Assembly (NCBI GenBank): GCA_051647125.1
Contig: JBOFDP010000085.1
Span: 1 to 64,000 of the forward strand
Origin: JBOFDP01 sp051647125
Lineage (GTDB): Bacteria > Bacteroidota > Bacteroidia > Chitinophagales > Chitinophagaceae
DNA length: 64,000 nt
Reading direction: 5' to 3'
The stretch's first letter is position 1, and every line of letters starts with the position of its first letter. This document shows, piece by piece, positions 26,083-34,904 of the stretch. The position numbers and the translations under genes were made by a program. The notes beneath the pieces are model-generated. The model was given only the letters and a program-made list of their open reading frames with translations. It was not told where the DNA came from and did no database searches.

Positions 26083-26463
26083 ATGACAAAAATTTTACCT
26101 TTTGGCTTGTTAACCATTATGTTGTTAGCCTGTAATACTAACATTAAGAAAAACGATTTAACAAAAATGAATCTTAAATGGAAAATTCATAGTGTTAAAA
26201 CAACCAATTATAATGCGGTAGAGAAATTTGATGAAATAACAAAAGGTAGTATACGGTTCTTTTTTTTTAATAATAATTTGATAATGTTTAATGATAGAGG
26301 CAATAGGATTGAAGAGAGTCGTTATATGGCTGATGGGACATTACATGAGAAAGATACTTACAAGCATGAATATGATGATAAAAAAAATTGGATAAAGCAA
26401 ATAAAATATAATAGAGAGAACAAACCTATAAGCATTATAGAAAGGGAAATTGTGTATTATTAA
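26083..26463 (+). CDS. Lipoprotein with YD-like beta repeats, 126 aa
   Basis: A short signal peptide ends in the lipobox LLAC. The mature part has the pattern 'D..G.....Y..DG...', then YKHEYDDKKNWIKQIKYNREN, which resembles the antiparallel beta repeats of YD/RHS-like lipoproteins. The same style is seen in the larger lipoprotein at 30388-31218. It is intact, unlike its upstream neighbours. Function unknown. Confidence 0.65.
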   Translation: MTKILPFGLLTIMLLACNTNIKKNDLTKMNLKWKIHSVKTTNYNAVEKFDEITKGSIRFFFFNNNLIMFNDRGNRIEESRYMADGTLHEKDTYKHEYDDKKNWIKQIKYNRENKPISIIEREIVYY

Positions 26464-26732
26464 ATATACATTGTAGAGACTCATAGCTTATATTTTATTC
26501 TCTAAAAATGATATTAAAATTCTATCATAATTAGTCAAGGGCTATGTTTTTTTGTCCTATTGAGTTTTTCCGAAATATCTCATTACCAAGAGAAACGCTT
26601 TGCTCAGGGTAATAAAATGAGAAAAAATCTATTATTTCTATTAAATGTTTAGCTTTCTACTTCTAAAAAAATAAGTAGCTTTGCGAGGAATAAATGTCTT
26701 AATTTTGTGGATAAATAAAAAATAAATTAAAC
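26464..26732. other. Intergenic stretch with weak inverted repeats and a duplicated promoter
   Basis: No gene seen in 26464-26656. ATTACC (26582-26587) pairs with GGTAAT about 25 bases later around a GC-richer loop. The 3' part is copy 1 of the 38-bp repeat that also precedes leuS. Confidence 0.5.
26657..26694 (+). repeat. 38-bp direct repeat copy 1 (promoter, TAGCTTTG at 26676-26683)
   Basis: Identical over 38 bases to 27290-27327. It contains an inverted repeat TACTT...AAGTA and a TAGCTTTG -7 box, so each copy is a plausible promoter. Copy 1 precedes the antitoxin gene. Confidence 0.9.
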
Positions 26733-26945
26733 ATGGGTTCTACTATAAATTATAATACCGTTTTAGATTATTTTTTTCATTTGGATATTGAAGAAAAAAA
26801 AGAGATGCTTCGTCTTATGGAAAAAAATATTGCCGAAGAGTATCGTAATGAAATCTACCTTCATTTTCAAGCAACAAAAGAGCACGAATCTCAACAAAAA
26901 CTTTCTTTTGCTTCAGATATAGATACATTAAAAAAAATGTTGTAG
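26733..26945 (+). CDS. Probable antitoxin of a RelE/ParE-type locus
   Basis: The 70-residue protein is helical and charged (DYFFHLDIEEKKEMLRLMEKNIAEEYR), ends at 26945, and the toxin remnant starts the next base. Size, position and composition fit an antitoxin of a type II pair, in which it would bind the toxin and repress the shared promoter. No named DNA-binding motif was recognised. Confidence 0.6.
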   Translation: MGSTINYNTVLDYFFHLDIEEKKEMLRLMEKNIAEEYRNEIYLHFQATKEHESQQKLSFASDIDTLKKML

Positions 26946-27219
26946 ATGGAAATTTCTTTTAGTTCTTCGTTTAAGAAACGGTTGGTTTAGCAAGAAAATA
27001 GCAAAAACAAAATTGGAAGATTTATTTTGGCTAAAACTACAATTGTTTATTAATGACCCTTTTGATGATATTTTAAAAACGCACAAATTATCGGGCAAAC
27101 TTACTGGCTTATGGAGTTTTGCTTTAGATTATTCTATAAGAGTAGTATTTTATTTTACGAATGATAATCCTAAAAAAGCTATTTTAGTAGATATAGGCAC
27201 ACATGATGAAGTATATTAA
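26946..27219 (+). pseudogene. RelE/ParE-superfamily toxin, frameshifted
   Basis: ATG 26946 opens MEISFSSSFKKRLV and then a TAG. In the next frame the toxin continues from about 26990: KKIAKTKLEDLFWLKLQLF, then LSGKLTGLWSFALDYSIRVVF and VDIGTHDEVY to TAA 27217-27219. The core 'H.LSGKL.G.WSF..DY.IRV.F' and terminal 'IGTHDEVY' identify the ribonuclease-like toxin fold. A frameshift and a stop separate start from core, so no active toxin is expected. Confidence 0.75.
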
Positions 27220-27289
27220 TTTCATTTGCCACAAACATTAGCGCTGTTTTATTTCCTTTGCTTGATGACTCAAAGTATATTCTACCTTC

Positions 27290-27327
27290 CTACTTCTAAA
27301 AAAATAAGTAGCTTTGCGAGGAATAAA
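27290..27327 (+). repeat. 38-bp direct repeat copy 2: leuS promoter (TAGCTTTG at 27309-27316)
   Basis: Identical to 26657-26694. The -7 box ends 26 bases before the leuS ATG at 27343, so this copy is the probable leuS promoter. Confidence 0.9.
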
Positions 27328-27342
27328 AATGAGTAGTGTGCT

Positions 27343-30111
27343 ATGGAATACAATTTTAAGCAGATAGAGCAATATTGGCAAAAAAAATGGATAGATGAAA
27401 AAACCTATAAGGTACACAATGATTTTACAAAACCCAAGTACTATGTGTTGGATATGTTTCCCTATCCTAGTGGTGCGGGTTTGCATGTAGGGCATCCTTT
27501 GGGGTATATAACTTCTGATATTTTTGCCCGATATAAAAGATTACAAGGGTTTAATGTATTGCATCCTATGGGCTTTGACGCCTTTGGTTTGCCTGCCGAG
27601 CAATATGCTTTGGAGACAGGGCAACACCCCGCTATTACTACAGAAAAAAATATACAAAATTTCATCTCTCAACTACAAAAAATAGGGTTTGATTATGATT
27701 GGGATAGAACCGTCAATACTTCTACGCCTGATTATTATAAATGGACTCAATGGATTTTCTTACAACTCTTTGATACATGGTTTAACCGACAGCAACAAAA
27801 AGCCGAAAGGATAAAAATTTTGGTAGATATTTTTGAGCAAGAAGGGAATAAAAATTATCCTATACCCAATGATGAAGATAATATATTTTCTACTGATGAA
27901 TGGAAACAAAAAACAGAACAACAACAGCAAGAAATCTTGATGCAATATCGCTTGGCATATCTTGCTGAATCGGTGGTGAATTGGTGTGAAGTATTGGGTA
28001 CAGTATTAGCAAATGATGAGGTAGTGAATGGTCTGAGCCAGCGAGGAGGGCATCCAGTATTCAAGAAAAAAATGAAGCAATGGTTTCTTCGTATTACCGA
28101 ATATGCAGATAGGCTTTTGGAGGGGTTAAAAAAAGTAGAATTCTCCAATTCCATGAAAGAGATGCAACGCAATTGGATAGGTAAATCTTATGGTGCAGAG
28201 CTTTATTTTAATATAAATAATCATACGGAAAAATTACATGTTTTTACCACTCGCCCCGATACTATTTTTGGTGTTGATTTTATAGTCCTTGCTCCTGAGC
28301 ATTCACTCATAAAAACCATTGTTACAGATACTCAAAAATTAGAAATAGAAAAGTATTTACAATATGTGCAAACTCGGAATGAACGAGAACGCCTGGCAGA
28401 TAGCAAAAAAACCACAGGAGTGTTTACTGGTGCCTATGCCATACATCCTTTTACAAAAAAAAAGATACCTATTTGGACATCTGAATATGTGATTGCTCAC
28501 TATGGTACAGGAGCTATTATGGCAGTGCCTTGTGGTGATGAAAGAGATCATTTTTTTGCTCAATATTTTAAAATTCCCATTACCAATATTTTTGGAACAC
28601 TATATAACGGACAAAATGCTTGTGTAGAAAAAACAGCTATCCTTGAAAATAGTGAAATACTTTCTGGAAAAAAACCAGAAGAGGCTATCAATATAATGCT
28701 TGAGGAAATACAAAAGCGAGGTATAGGAAAGGTAAAGATCAATTATAAAATGCGAGATGCAGGGTTTAGTCGTCAAAGATATTGGGGAGAACCCTTGCCT
28801 GTTTTGTATAAAAAGAATATACCTTATGCAATGGATGAACAACAATTACCCTTACAATTGCCTCATGTAGAGAAATACAAACCCGGACCCGAAGGCAAAG
28901 GACCTTTGGAAAATCTTGTAGATTGGATACACATAGACCAAGATACACATAGAGAAAGTAATACTATGCCCGGATATGCAGGTTCTTCGTGGTATTTCTT
29001 GCGTTATATGGACAATAAAAATGATAAGGTTTTTTGTGAGCGTAAAATGAGTGATTATTGGAACCAGGTAGATCTTTATGTAGGCGGTACAGAGCATGCC
29101 ATAGGACATTTATTGTATAGTAGATTGTGGACGAAAGTTCTTTACGATTTAGAAGAAATAGGGTTCGACGAGCCTTTCAAAAAATTGCTTAATCAAGGGA
29201 TGATACAAGGTCGTTCTCGATTTGTATATCGTAAAAAAGGAACAAATGTTTTTGTGAGCTATGGACTCAAAAATAATTACGATATCAATGAGCTTCATGT
29301 AGATGTAAGTTTGGTAGATGGCGTGGAGTTGAATATAGAAAAATTTAAGCAGTGGCGAGCAGAGTATCACAATGCAGAATTTATATTGGAAGACGGAAAA
29401 TATAAATGTGGTAGTGAGGTAGAAAAAATGAGTAAGAGTAAATACAATACCGTAAATCCGAATGATATTATAGAACAATATGGTGCCGACACTTTTCGTA
29501 TGTATGAAATGTTTTTAGGACCCATCCAACTTAGCAAACCGTGGGATATGAAAGGTATTGAAGGTGTGCATCGTTTCTTAAAAAAACTATGGCGTTTATT
29601 CTATGATGATATCAACTCAAAACCTCTTTGGAATGATGAAATTCCTACCGATGAAGAATATAAATTGTTGTATATATTACTCAAAAAAATAAAGCACGAT
29701 ACAGAAAATTTTTCATTCAATACTGCGGTGAGTTCATTTATGATTGCAGTCAATGAATTGAGTACTTTGAAATGTAGCAAGAGAGCTATTTTAGAAAAGC
29801 TTTTGATAACCCTCTCTCCTTATACTCCTCATATTGCTCAGCAGCTATGGCATGATATGGGGCATAACAATTTTGTAATGTTCAGCACTTACCCTACCAT
29901 AGAAGAGAAATACCTTTTGGAAAGTACCAAAATATATCCTATAGCTATCAATGGCAAACGCAGAATAAATATGGAGTTTAACCTCAACGCTTCACAGGAA
30001 AAAATAGAAAAAACCGTATTAGGAAATGAAGTAGTGCAAAAATGGCTTCAAGGTAAAACACCCAAAAAACTTATCTATGTTAAAGGTAGAATGATCAATA
30101 TCGTGGTGTAA
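27343..30111 (+). CDS. leuS: Leucyl-tRNA synthetase
   Basis: The 922-residue class I synthetase charges tRNA-Leu. The HIGH-type motif lies in YPSGAGLHVGHPLGY near residue 42. The editing domain follows (TRPDTIFGVDF; GTGAIMAVPCGDERD), then the KMSKS loop (EKMSKSKYNTVNP) near 690 and the anticodon-binding helices. Length is in the normal range for Bacteroidetes. All catalytic and editing motifs look intact. Confidence 0.97.
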   Translation: MEYNFKQIEQYWQKKWIDEKTYKVHNDFTKPKYYVLDMFPYPSGAGLHVGHPLGYITSDIFARYKRLQGFNVLHPMGFDAFGLPAEQYALETGQHPAITTEKNIQNFISQLQKIGFDYDWDRTVNTSTPDYYKWTQWIFLQLFDTWFNRQQQKAERIKILVDIFEQEGNKNYPIPNDEDNIFSTDEWKQKTEQQQQEILMQYRLAYLAESVVNWCEVLGTVLANDEVVNGLSQRGGHPVFKKKMKQWFLRITEYADRLLEGLKKVEFSNSMKEMQRNWIGKSYGAELYFNINNHTEKLHVFTTRPDTIFGVDFIVLAPEHSLIKTIVTDTQKLEIEKYLQYVQTRNERERLADSKKTTGVFTGAYAIHPFTKKKIPIWTSEYVIAHYGTGAIMAVPCGDERDHFFAQYFKIPITNIFGTLYNGQNACVEKTAILENSEILSGKKPEEAINIMLEEIQKRGIGKVKINYKMRDAGFSRQRYWGEPLPVLYKKNIPYAMDEQQLPLQLPHVEKYKPGPEGKGPLENLVDWIHIDQDTHRESNTMPGYAGSSWYFLRYMDNKNDKVFCERKMSDYWNQVDLYVGGTEHAIGHLLYSRLWTKVLYDLEEIGFDEPFKKLLNQGMIQGRSRFVYRKKGTNVFVSYGLKNNYDINELHVDVSLVDGVELNIEKFKQWRAEYHNAEFILEDGKYKCGSEVEKMSKSKYNTVNPNDIIEQYGADTFRMYEMFLGPIQLSKPWDMKGIEGVHRFLKKLWRLFYDDINSKPLWNDEIPTDEEYKLLYILLKKIKHDTENFSFNTAVSSFMIAVNELSTLKCSKRAILEKLLITLSPYTPHIAQQLWHDMGHNNFVMFSTYPTIEEKYLLESTKIYPIAINGKRRINMEFNLNASQEKIEKTVLGNEVVQKWLQGKTPKKLIYVKGRMINIVV

Positions 30112-30115
30112 CCTT

Positions 30116-30270
30116 TTATCTCTTCCTATTATAAAGCTCTACAAAATTGGTATAAAAATAATGAATAGTTTCTATACCTTTTAGCATATTGTCTAAATTA
30201 TATTTTTCATCTTCATATAAGAAACTGGACTGCCAAGCAGAAAGGTTGTTTTCTCTATATTTGGAAAAAC
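30116..30270 (-). pseudogene. C-terminal remnant of an unknown gene
   Basis: The reverse strand is open for 51 codons reading GFSKYRENNLSAWQSSF..YEDEKYN and ..ETIHYFYTNFVELYNRKR to a stop at 30116-30118, with a stop immediately upstream and no start codon. Composition looks coding. No family recognised; the rest of 30271-30387 shows nothing. Confidence 0.4.
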
Positions 30271-30387
30271 CTTATATATATATCTCCTAATTATAGAATA
30301 ATATGTTTCTAAAATCTTACTTGCCTAGAATAAAAAAGGAATAGTATATTTAATAGAAACACATTCTCTGGAACGAAGAATAAATTT

Positions 30388-31218
30388 TTACAGTATAGGC
30401 TTATACTCGTATTTTGTAGTGAAGATCAATTTTAGAGGTGCTCCTCCTTTACCGCCATTATCATAGATCTTTTCTTCAATTTTTCTTCCTTTATCATCTA
30501 CTGTATAAGTGTATCTGGAGAGTATTTTGTCATTTTTATCTAAACTCTCGATCTCAATCAACGATCCTTCAGCATTATACTTATACACATATAACGCTAT
30601 CCTACCGTGATCATCTACTATTCTCTCTTCCGTTGCCAATTTGCCTTCAGTATTATAAGTGAAAAAATAGTAATAGAAAAGGGGGTTATCATCCTTCAAT
30701 GTTATTTTAATCAATTTGCCTTCAGTATCATACTCATAATAGAATGTTTGTTTGATGAATCCTGATACAATGTAACGTAATCTCTTCTCCAATTTGTCTT
30801 CAGCATCATACTCATAATCCTCTATTTCGACCAATCTCCTGTTACGATTGTATTTTTCAATTGTATCCAATTTTCCTTTATCATTATACTTGTAGCGGAA
30901 CATCTGAATCATCGACATTGCACTATCATAATCAGTCCACGAGGTTGGGTTCCCTTTATCATCAAATATGGTATGAGAGAAGTTGTTTTTAGTCACTTCT
31001 CCACTATCTGACTCACTATGGCTATAGGTAGTTGATGATAGAGTATATGGACCTGGATTTGGTTCACCTGGATTTGGTTCACCTGGATTTGGTTCACCTG
31101 GATTTGGTTCACCTGGATTTAGTTCACCTGGATTTAGTTCACCTGGATTTAGTTCACCCTGGCGTTTGTTACAAAAAACCAACGTTGTGACTAATAAAAG
31201 ATATAATAAATATTTCAT
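30388..31218 (-). CDS. Lipoprotein with (ELNPG/EPNPG)7 linker and YD-like repeats
   Basis: The 276-residue protein starts with a signal peptide and lipobox (LLVTTLVFC). Seven perfect-length pentapeptides, three ELNPG and four EPNPG, form a rigid linker from about residue 21 to 56. The rest is a series of beta repeats of the type 'YKYN..GKL..IE.YN..' (about eight units), as in YD/RHS-like and MORN-like Bacteroidetes lipoproteins, probably surface exposed. The linker is encoded by a 15-bp minisatellite, so its length can vary by slippage. Function unknown. Confidence 0.75.
   Translation of the reverse strand: MKYLLYLLLVTTLVFCNKRQGELNPGELNPGELNPGEPNPGEPNPGEPNPGEPNPGPYTLSSTTYSHSESDSGEVTKNNFSHTIFDDKGNPTSWTDYDSAMSMIQMFRYKYNDKGKLDTIEKYNRNRRLVEIEDYEYDAEDKLEKRLRYIVSGFIKQTFYYEYDTEGKLIKITLKDDNPLFYYYFFTYNTEGKLATEERIVDDHGRIALYVYKYNAEGSLIEIESLDKNDKILSRYTYTVDDKGRKIEEKIYDNGGKGGAPLKLIFTTKYEYKPIL
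31051..31155. repeat. Minisatellite: seven 15-bp tandem units
   Basis: Four units of acctggatttggttc (31051-31110) are followed by three of acctggatttagttc (31111-31155), differing by one base. The unit is a multiple of three, so gain or loss keeps the lipoprotein frame. Confidence 0.95.
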
Positions 31219-31309
31219 AAGACTTATTTTTTTTAAAGGTATGTAATTTTATTTTAATAAATTTTTTTTTCTGGTAAATTTTTGATAGTTGTTTTTCATA
31301 AGCAATATA

Positions 31310-31741
31310 CTAACTTGTTAAAAAAGACTTACCTTGGTATACATCTTTATATAACTCATATATTTTTTTTTGTAAACACATTTTTTTAAATGCTGATCTT
31401 ATAGGTATAAAATCATGGTGTAAAGGACATGGATGTTGTTCAAAACAACGTACTAGCCCTAATCCACAACTTTCAAAAATTTCATCTCCATCTATGGCAG
31501 TTACGATATGTATAACAGGCAATTCTGTTTGCTCGTTGGTAATAAAGAATCCTCCTGTAGGTCCTTTCGTACTTTTAAGAATATTTGCTTTAACTAATTT
31601 TTGCAAAATCTTCCCTACCGTATGTTCATTTTCTTCAATAGATTCAGCAATTTCTTTAATACTTTTTTTTTCTTGAGTATGTGATTTTAATCCTAAAAAT
31701 ACAACTGCTTTTATAGCCGCCTTACAACTTATACTTAACAT
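31310..31741 (-). CDS. Rrf2-family iron-sulfur regulator, NsrR-like
   Basis: The 143-residue protein has the Rrf2 winged helix (about residues 1-75; SIKEIAESIEENEHTVGKIL; GPTGGFFI) and three cysteines at 92, 99 and 105 with spacing close to that of IscR and NsrR, which bind an iron-sulfur cluster. NsrR loses its cluster on exposure to nitric oxide and releases its targets. Placement at the end of a Ric/DUF2249/oxidase-like operon favours an NO or iron-sulfur stress role. A target operator may be the inverted repeat at 34905-34942. Confidence 0.85.
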   Translation of the reverse strand: MLSISCKAAIKAVVFLGLKSHTQEKKSIKEIAESIEENEHTVGKILQKLVKANILKSTKGPTGGFFITNEQTELPVIHIVTAIDGDEIFESCGLGLVRCFEQHPCPLHHDFIPIRSAFKKMCLQKKIYELYKDVYQGKSFLTS

Positions 31742-31745
31742 AAAC

Positions 31746-32054
31746 CTATGGCATATTTAACATTTCTTTTCCTACATCAGAAATCATATCTGACGTCCAT
31801 TCTGGTTCAAAAGTAGTGAGAACTTCTATTTGGTAATGAGAGAAAAAACTTTGTAGCGTATTTCTTACTTGAGCAATAATAGATTCACTCATAGGACAAA
31901 AAGGAGTAGTAAAAGTCATCACGCAGTTAATATTATTCTCCTGAATAATAATATCATAAATTAATCCACAATCTATAATATTTAACCTTAGTTCAGGGTC
32001 TTCAATTTGATACAAGACAGATACTATCTGCTTGCGAGTGACAGGTGTATTCAT
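31746..32054 (-). CDS. DUF59/MIP18-family iron-sulfur assembly protein
   Basis: The 102-residue protein belongs to the MIP18/SufT/PaaD family: QIEDPELRLNIIDCGLIYDI with the DPE motif, then FTTPFCPMSESII with the conserved Cys, and a C-terminal EPEWTSDMISDVG. Members help build or repair metal clusters. It overlaps the next upstream gene by four bases (ATGA), so translation is coupled, and it precedes the Rrf2 gene by four bases. Confidence 0.88.
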   Translation of the reverse strand: MNTPVTRKQIVSVLYQIEDPELRLNIIDCGLIYDIIIQENNINCVMTFTTPFCPMSESIIAQVRNTLQSFFSHYQIEVLTTFEPEWTSDMISDVGKEMLNMP

Positions 32055-33331
32055 AGCTTTGATTTATGAAAAATAATTTTAAGAACATTCCAATTATATA
32101 GAGTAGCACACACTAAAAAAATCAAACTTCCTATATTTAATAATATAACTTGAGAAAAAACAATACCCATACTGAATACAACTATTGCTATCCAATAAAA
32201 TAGCGTCATAATAGCAAATATCTTATGACTAAAAAGCTGTTGGAAATTAGGTACTCCTTTACGGGCTCTCCCAGAATATACTTTGTTCCAAATAATAAAA
32301 GGCAAAGTTTTAAAAGTCATCCCTACAATAATAGAAGTCATCCACCCAAAGAATAACAAAAACCCATAAATAACCACTAATGGATGTATTGTTTTATTGA
32401 TGAATATTTGATATAGGAGAAATAAAGCAAGAATTATCATTGGTGCTACTAGCAAGAGTATGGACAACAAAGAAATTTTCATTTGACCATCTACTTTTTT
32501 TCGAATACGTTGCTTATAAGATTTATACAAGAAATAGATAAATAATACAATAGCTGTAAAAGTCAATATCCAAGAAATTAATAGCATCTTAGAGTTATAA
32601 AACGAATAAAAAATAATAATCAAACTAATTAACCCAAGATTGATTAAACTATAGATAACCCACAATAAACTATGATTCTTATATTTAGAAATTAAAAACA
32701 TAGGAATTAATTTACTCCCTATGCCAATAATTAACAATAAAAACCATCCTGCTAATCCTGCATGAGCATGCAAAATAAGATAGTGAAAAGAATCTTTTGA
32801 AAATAAAGGATAGGTAAAATTATAGACACACGACAACCCTCCCATTGCAGTAATAAATAACCATACAGTAGCAGTTAAACAATAAAGGCTATATATATTA
32901 TATGATTTACTTCTAAAAAATGTTATCGTGATATTTATCAAAAAAACTAAGATGCCAAGTGATACCAGTCTAGCACCCCACTTCATGATATGACCCATAT
33001 CAAATACATAAAATCCATAACTTAGTAGAGGTATACCTATTGCCATCAATAAAAATGTAGCATAAGCAAGTTGATAACTATGTATGGGGAATTTAAGGAG
33101 TACAGGTATCAATTGATGCATTGATCCAAAAATAATCATAGTACCCCACCCCAATGCCATAATATGGGTAATAAATAATAGACGAGGATTGGTATAATGG
33201 TCTAAAAAAAAATTCCCAGAAAAAAGTAAAAAGAAACTTACTATCAACAAACAAACTGCACCATAAGTATAAAAAGGAACAACAATTTTATAAGAGGTAT
33301 TTACTGATAAAGAATGAGTATTAGGCAACAT
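32051..33331 (-). CDS. Haem-copper-oxidase subunit I-like / NnrS-like membrane protein
   Basis: The 426-residue protein has about 12 membrane helices. Conserved histidines occur in THIMALGWGTMIIFGSMHQL and LHAHAGLAGWF, as in the single-subunit relatives of haem-copper oxidases and NnrS-type proteins that accompany NO-stress genes in Bacteroidetes. It lacks partners for a complete oxidase. It may bind haem and metal and protect against NO; exact function unknown. Central member of the Ric operon. Confidence 0.7.
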   Translation of the reverse strand: MLPNTHSLSVNTSYKIVVPFYTYGAVCLLIVSFFLLFSGNFFLDHYTNPRLLFITHIMALGWGTMIIFGSMHQLIPVLLKFPIHSYQLAYATFLLMAIGIPLLSYGFYVFDMGHIMKWGARLVSLGILVFLINITITFFRSKSYNIYSLYCLTATVWLFITAMGGLSCVYNFTYPLFSKDSFHYLILHAHAGLAGWFLLLIIGIGSKLIPMFLISKYKNHSLLWVIYSLINLGLISLIIIFYSFYNSKMLLISWILTFTAIVLFIYFLYKSYKQRIRKKVDGQMKISLLSILLLVAPMIILALFLLYQIFINKTIHPLVVIYGFLLFFGWMTSIIVGMTFKTLPFIIWNKVYSGRARKGVPNFQQLFSHKIFAIMTLFYWIAIVVFSMGIVFSQVILLNIGSLIFLVCATLYNWNVLKIIFHKSKL

Positions 33332-33335
33332 ATTC

Positions 33336-33878
33336 CTATGGCTTATATATCAATAAGTGTACATTATCATCATCTATTTCCTTTATAGAATAGCTAAATC
33401 CCCTTTCTTCTAATTCTGGCAATAAATAAACAGGAATACGCTTATGATATACCAAAAGAGCTTTTTCGGGAGACAACGTTTCTATTTTTTCTAAAATTGT
33501 AACCATTGGTAAAGGCATTTCTAATTCACGTACATCTATAGTTTCAAAAAGCTCTTGGTATTGAGAAAATACTTTTTCCCACGATTGTGTACTTTGGGAT
33601 ACAGAAGAGTTTTCTTTTTTCTGACTGCAATTCATATAGGTATAAAACAAATCTTCATTAATACGTTCTACATGGCACTGAAATCCTTTTTTGGTAACTA
33701 CTTTTATAAGCGGTAAAGGTTCAAAAGTAGTAATAAGTTTTAATACTTCATAACTATGAATAGGTGCTATGGCATCCATAATCACTTTAAAAGGATCTTG
33801 TTTTTTGTGCAACATTGGGCGTACGTCTAATTCTATAACGTGATATTGATCTATATAATTAATAAAATTGGGTATCAT
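33336..33878 (-). CDS. Tandem DUF2249 protein
   Basis: The 180-residue protein has two DUF2249 domains: VIELDVRPMLHKKQDPFKVIM (residues about 13-85) and IDVRELEMPLPMVTILEKIE (about 105-180). The same domain forms the N-terminus of the next upstream gene product. DUF2249 proteins accompany Ric and NO/nitrite genes and resemble TusA-like folds. A Cys-containing link (CHVERIN; MNCSQKK) lies between the copies. Confidence 0.8.
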   Translation of the reverse strand: MIPNFINYIDQYHVIELDVRPMLHKKQDPFKVIMDAIAPIHSYEVLKLITTFEPLPLIKVVTKKGFQCHVERINEDLFYTYMNCSQKKENSSVSQSTQSWEKVFSQYQELFETIDVRELEMPLPMVTILEKIETLSPEKALLVYHKRIPVYLLPELEERGFSYSIKEIDDDNVHLLIYKP

Positions 33879-33927
33879 AACTAGAGTATTTTTAGTTTTT
33901 TATCATTGTATCCATTCTATAAAGTAT

Positions 33928-34866
33928 TTAGTTATTTTTTATATCTTTTTCTAAGGCAATAGCTTTAGGGAATAAAATATTATTTTCTAAATGAATATGT
34001 AGGTGCAAATCATTTTCTAACGCTTCTAAGTGTTTATATAACAACTGATAACTATTACAAGCTTCTTCTGGCAAAACATAGTTTTTAGATACCTCTCTAA
34101 TATTAGCTAGTATCTGACCTGCCGCATCATGATCTTCTTCCATCATAGAAATAGGTTGTTGTACACTATTAAAACATTCACTAGAAGAATTTTTCTGAAC
34201 AATATTCTTGATGTAAGGAAAAAGTATTTTTTCTTCTTTTTCAAAATGAGTAGACAATTCACTATTTAATGCCTCTACAAGTTCTTGGATAGTTACTAAT
34301 TCAGGATGTTCTGGACCATGTTTTTTAGCTACTTTCTGAGCATAGTGTCGTATTTCTGGCATATATTTTTCCACATAATGGTGATGTGTATTTACTATGT
34401 AATCAGCAAGAAAATCTAATTTCCAATCATTATAAGGTAAAGTCTGCCCACTAGATGGCGCTACAGAATCCAATTCTTGTTGAAGTTCATTAATATCTAT
34501 TCCTTTTTCTTGACAAGATTGCTTAAGAGTTCTTTTCCCCTTACAGCAAAAATCTAATCCATATTTATTTAATACGTGTGCTGTATTCCAGTTGTCTGCT
34601 ACAATTTTTCCTAAAGTAATTTCTTCTGACAAAAGAATATTTTTAGTAATTTTTACTTTCCACCATTCTGGTCCTTTTTCTTCATATTCCCAAAGAAAAA
34701 TATTTCCTCGTTCTCCTAACAGTTGATAATATAAAGGTTTTGGATCATGATCATTCATAATCGTTAACGTTTCCCCATTATTTAGATTATCAAAATACCT
34801 AAAAATAGTAGGATGTTTCTCTTTGGGAACTAATGTAGTTACATCTAAATTTACATTCATAATCAA
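33928..34866 (-). CDS. ric: Ric/ScdA-type di-iron iron-sulfur cluster repair protein
   Basis: The 312-residue protein has three parts: an N-terminal DUF2249 domain (about 3-76, with DHDPKPLYYQL), the DUF542 segment (LGKIVADNWNTAHVLNKYGLD.CCKGKRTL, 83-130), and a hemerythrin-like bundle (150-305) with iron ligands in VNTHHHYVEKYMPEI, HFEKEEKILFPY, MEEDHDAAG and LHIHLENNILFP. This family (ScdA, YtfE, Ric) restores iron-sulfur clusters after NO or oxidative damage. It is first in a five-gene operon ending with the Rrf2 regulator. Confidence 0.93.
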   Translation of the reverse strand: MIMNVNLDVTTLVPKEKHPTIFRYFDNLNNGETLTIMNDHDPKPLYYQLLGERGNIFLWEYEEKGPEWWKVKITKNILLSEEITLGKIVADNWNTAHVLNKYGLDFCCKGKRTLKQSCQEKGIDINELQQELDSVAPSSGQTLPYNDWKLDFLADYIVNTHHHYVEKYMPEIRHYAQKVAKKHGPEHPELVTIQELVEALNSELSTHFEKEEKILFPYIKNIVQKNSSSECFNSVQQPISMMEEDHDAAGQILANIREVSKNYVLPEEACNSYQLLYKHLEALENDLHLHIHLENNILFPKAIALEKDIKNN

Positions 34867-34888
34867 TAATTTTTTTTTAATTTCATAA

Positions 34889-34896
34889 CAAAGATA
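34889..34896 (-). promoter_or_regulatory. -7 box upstream of ric
   Basis: Reverse strand TATCTTTG, an exact match, 22 bases before the ric start. The inverted repeat at 34905-34942 covers the region where the -33 element would be. Confidence 0.55.
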
Positions 34897-34904
34897 ATAC
34901 TTAA

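Noticed and set aside
22383..30116. Insertion sequence as cause of the accessory patch
   Set aside because: No transposase-like frame or matching terminal inverted repeats were found; only the direct repeats reported above.
31051..31155. CRISPR-like tandem array
   Set aside because: Units are 15 bp, directly adjacent with no spacers, and in frame within a lipoprotein gene.
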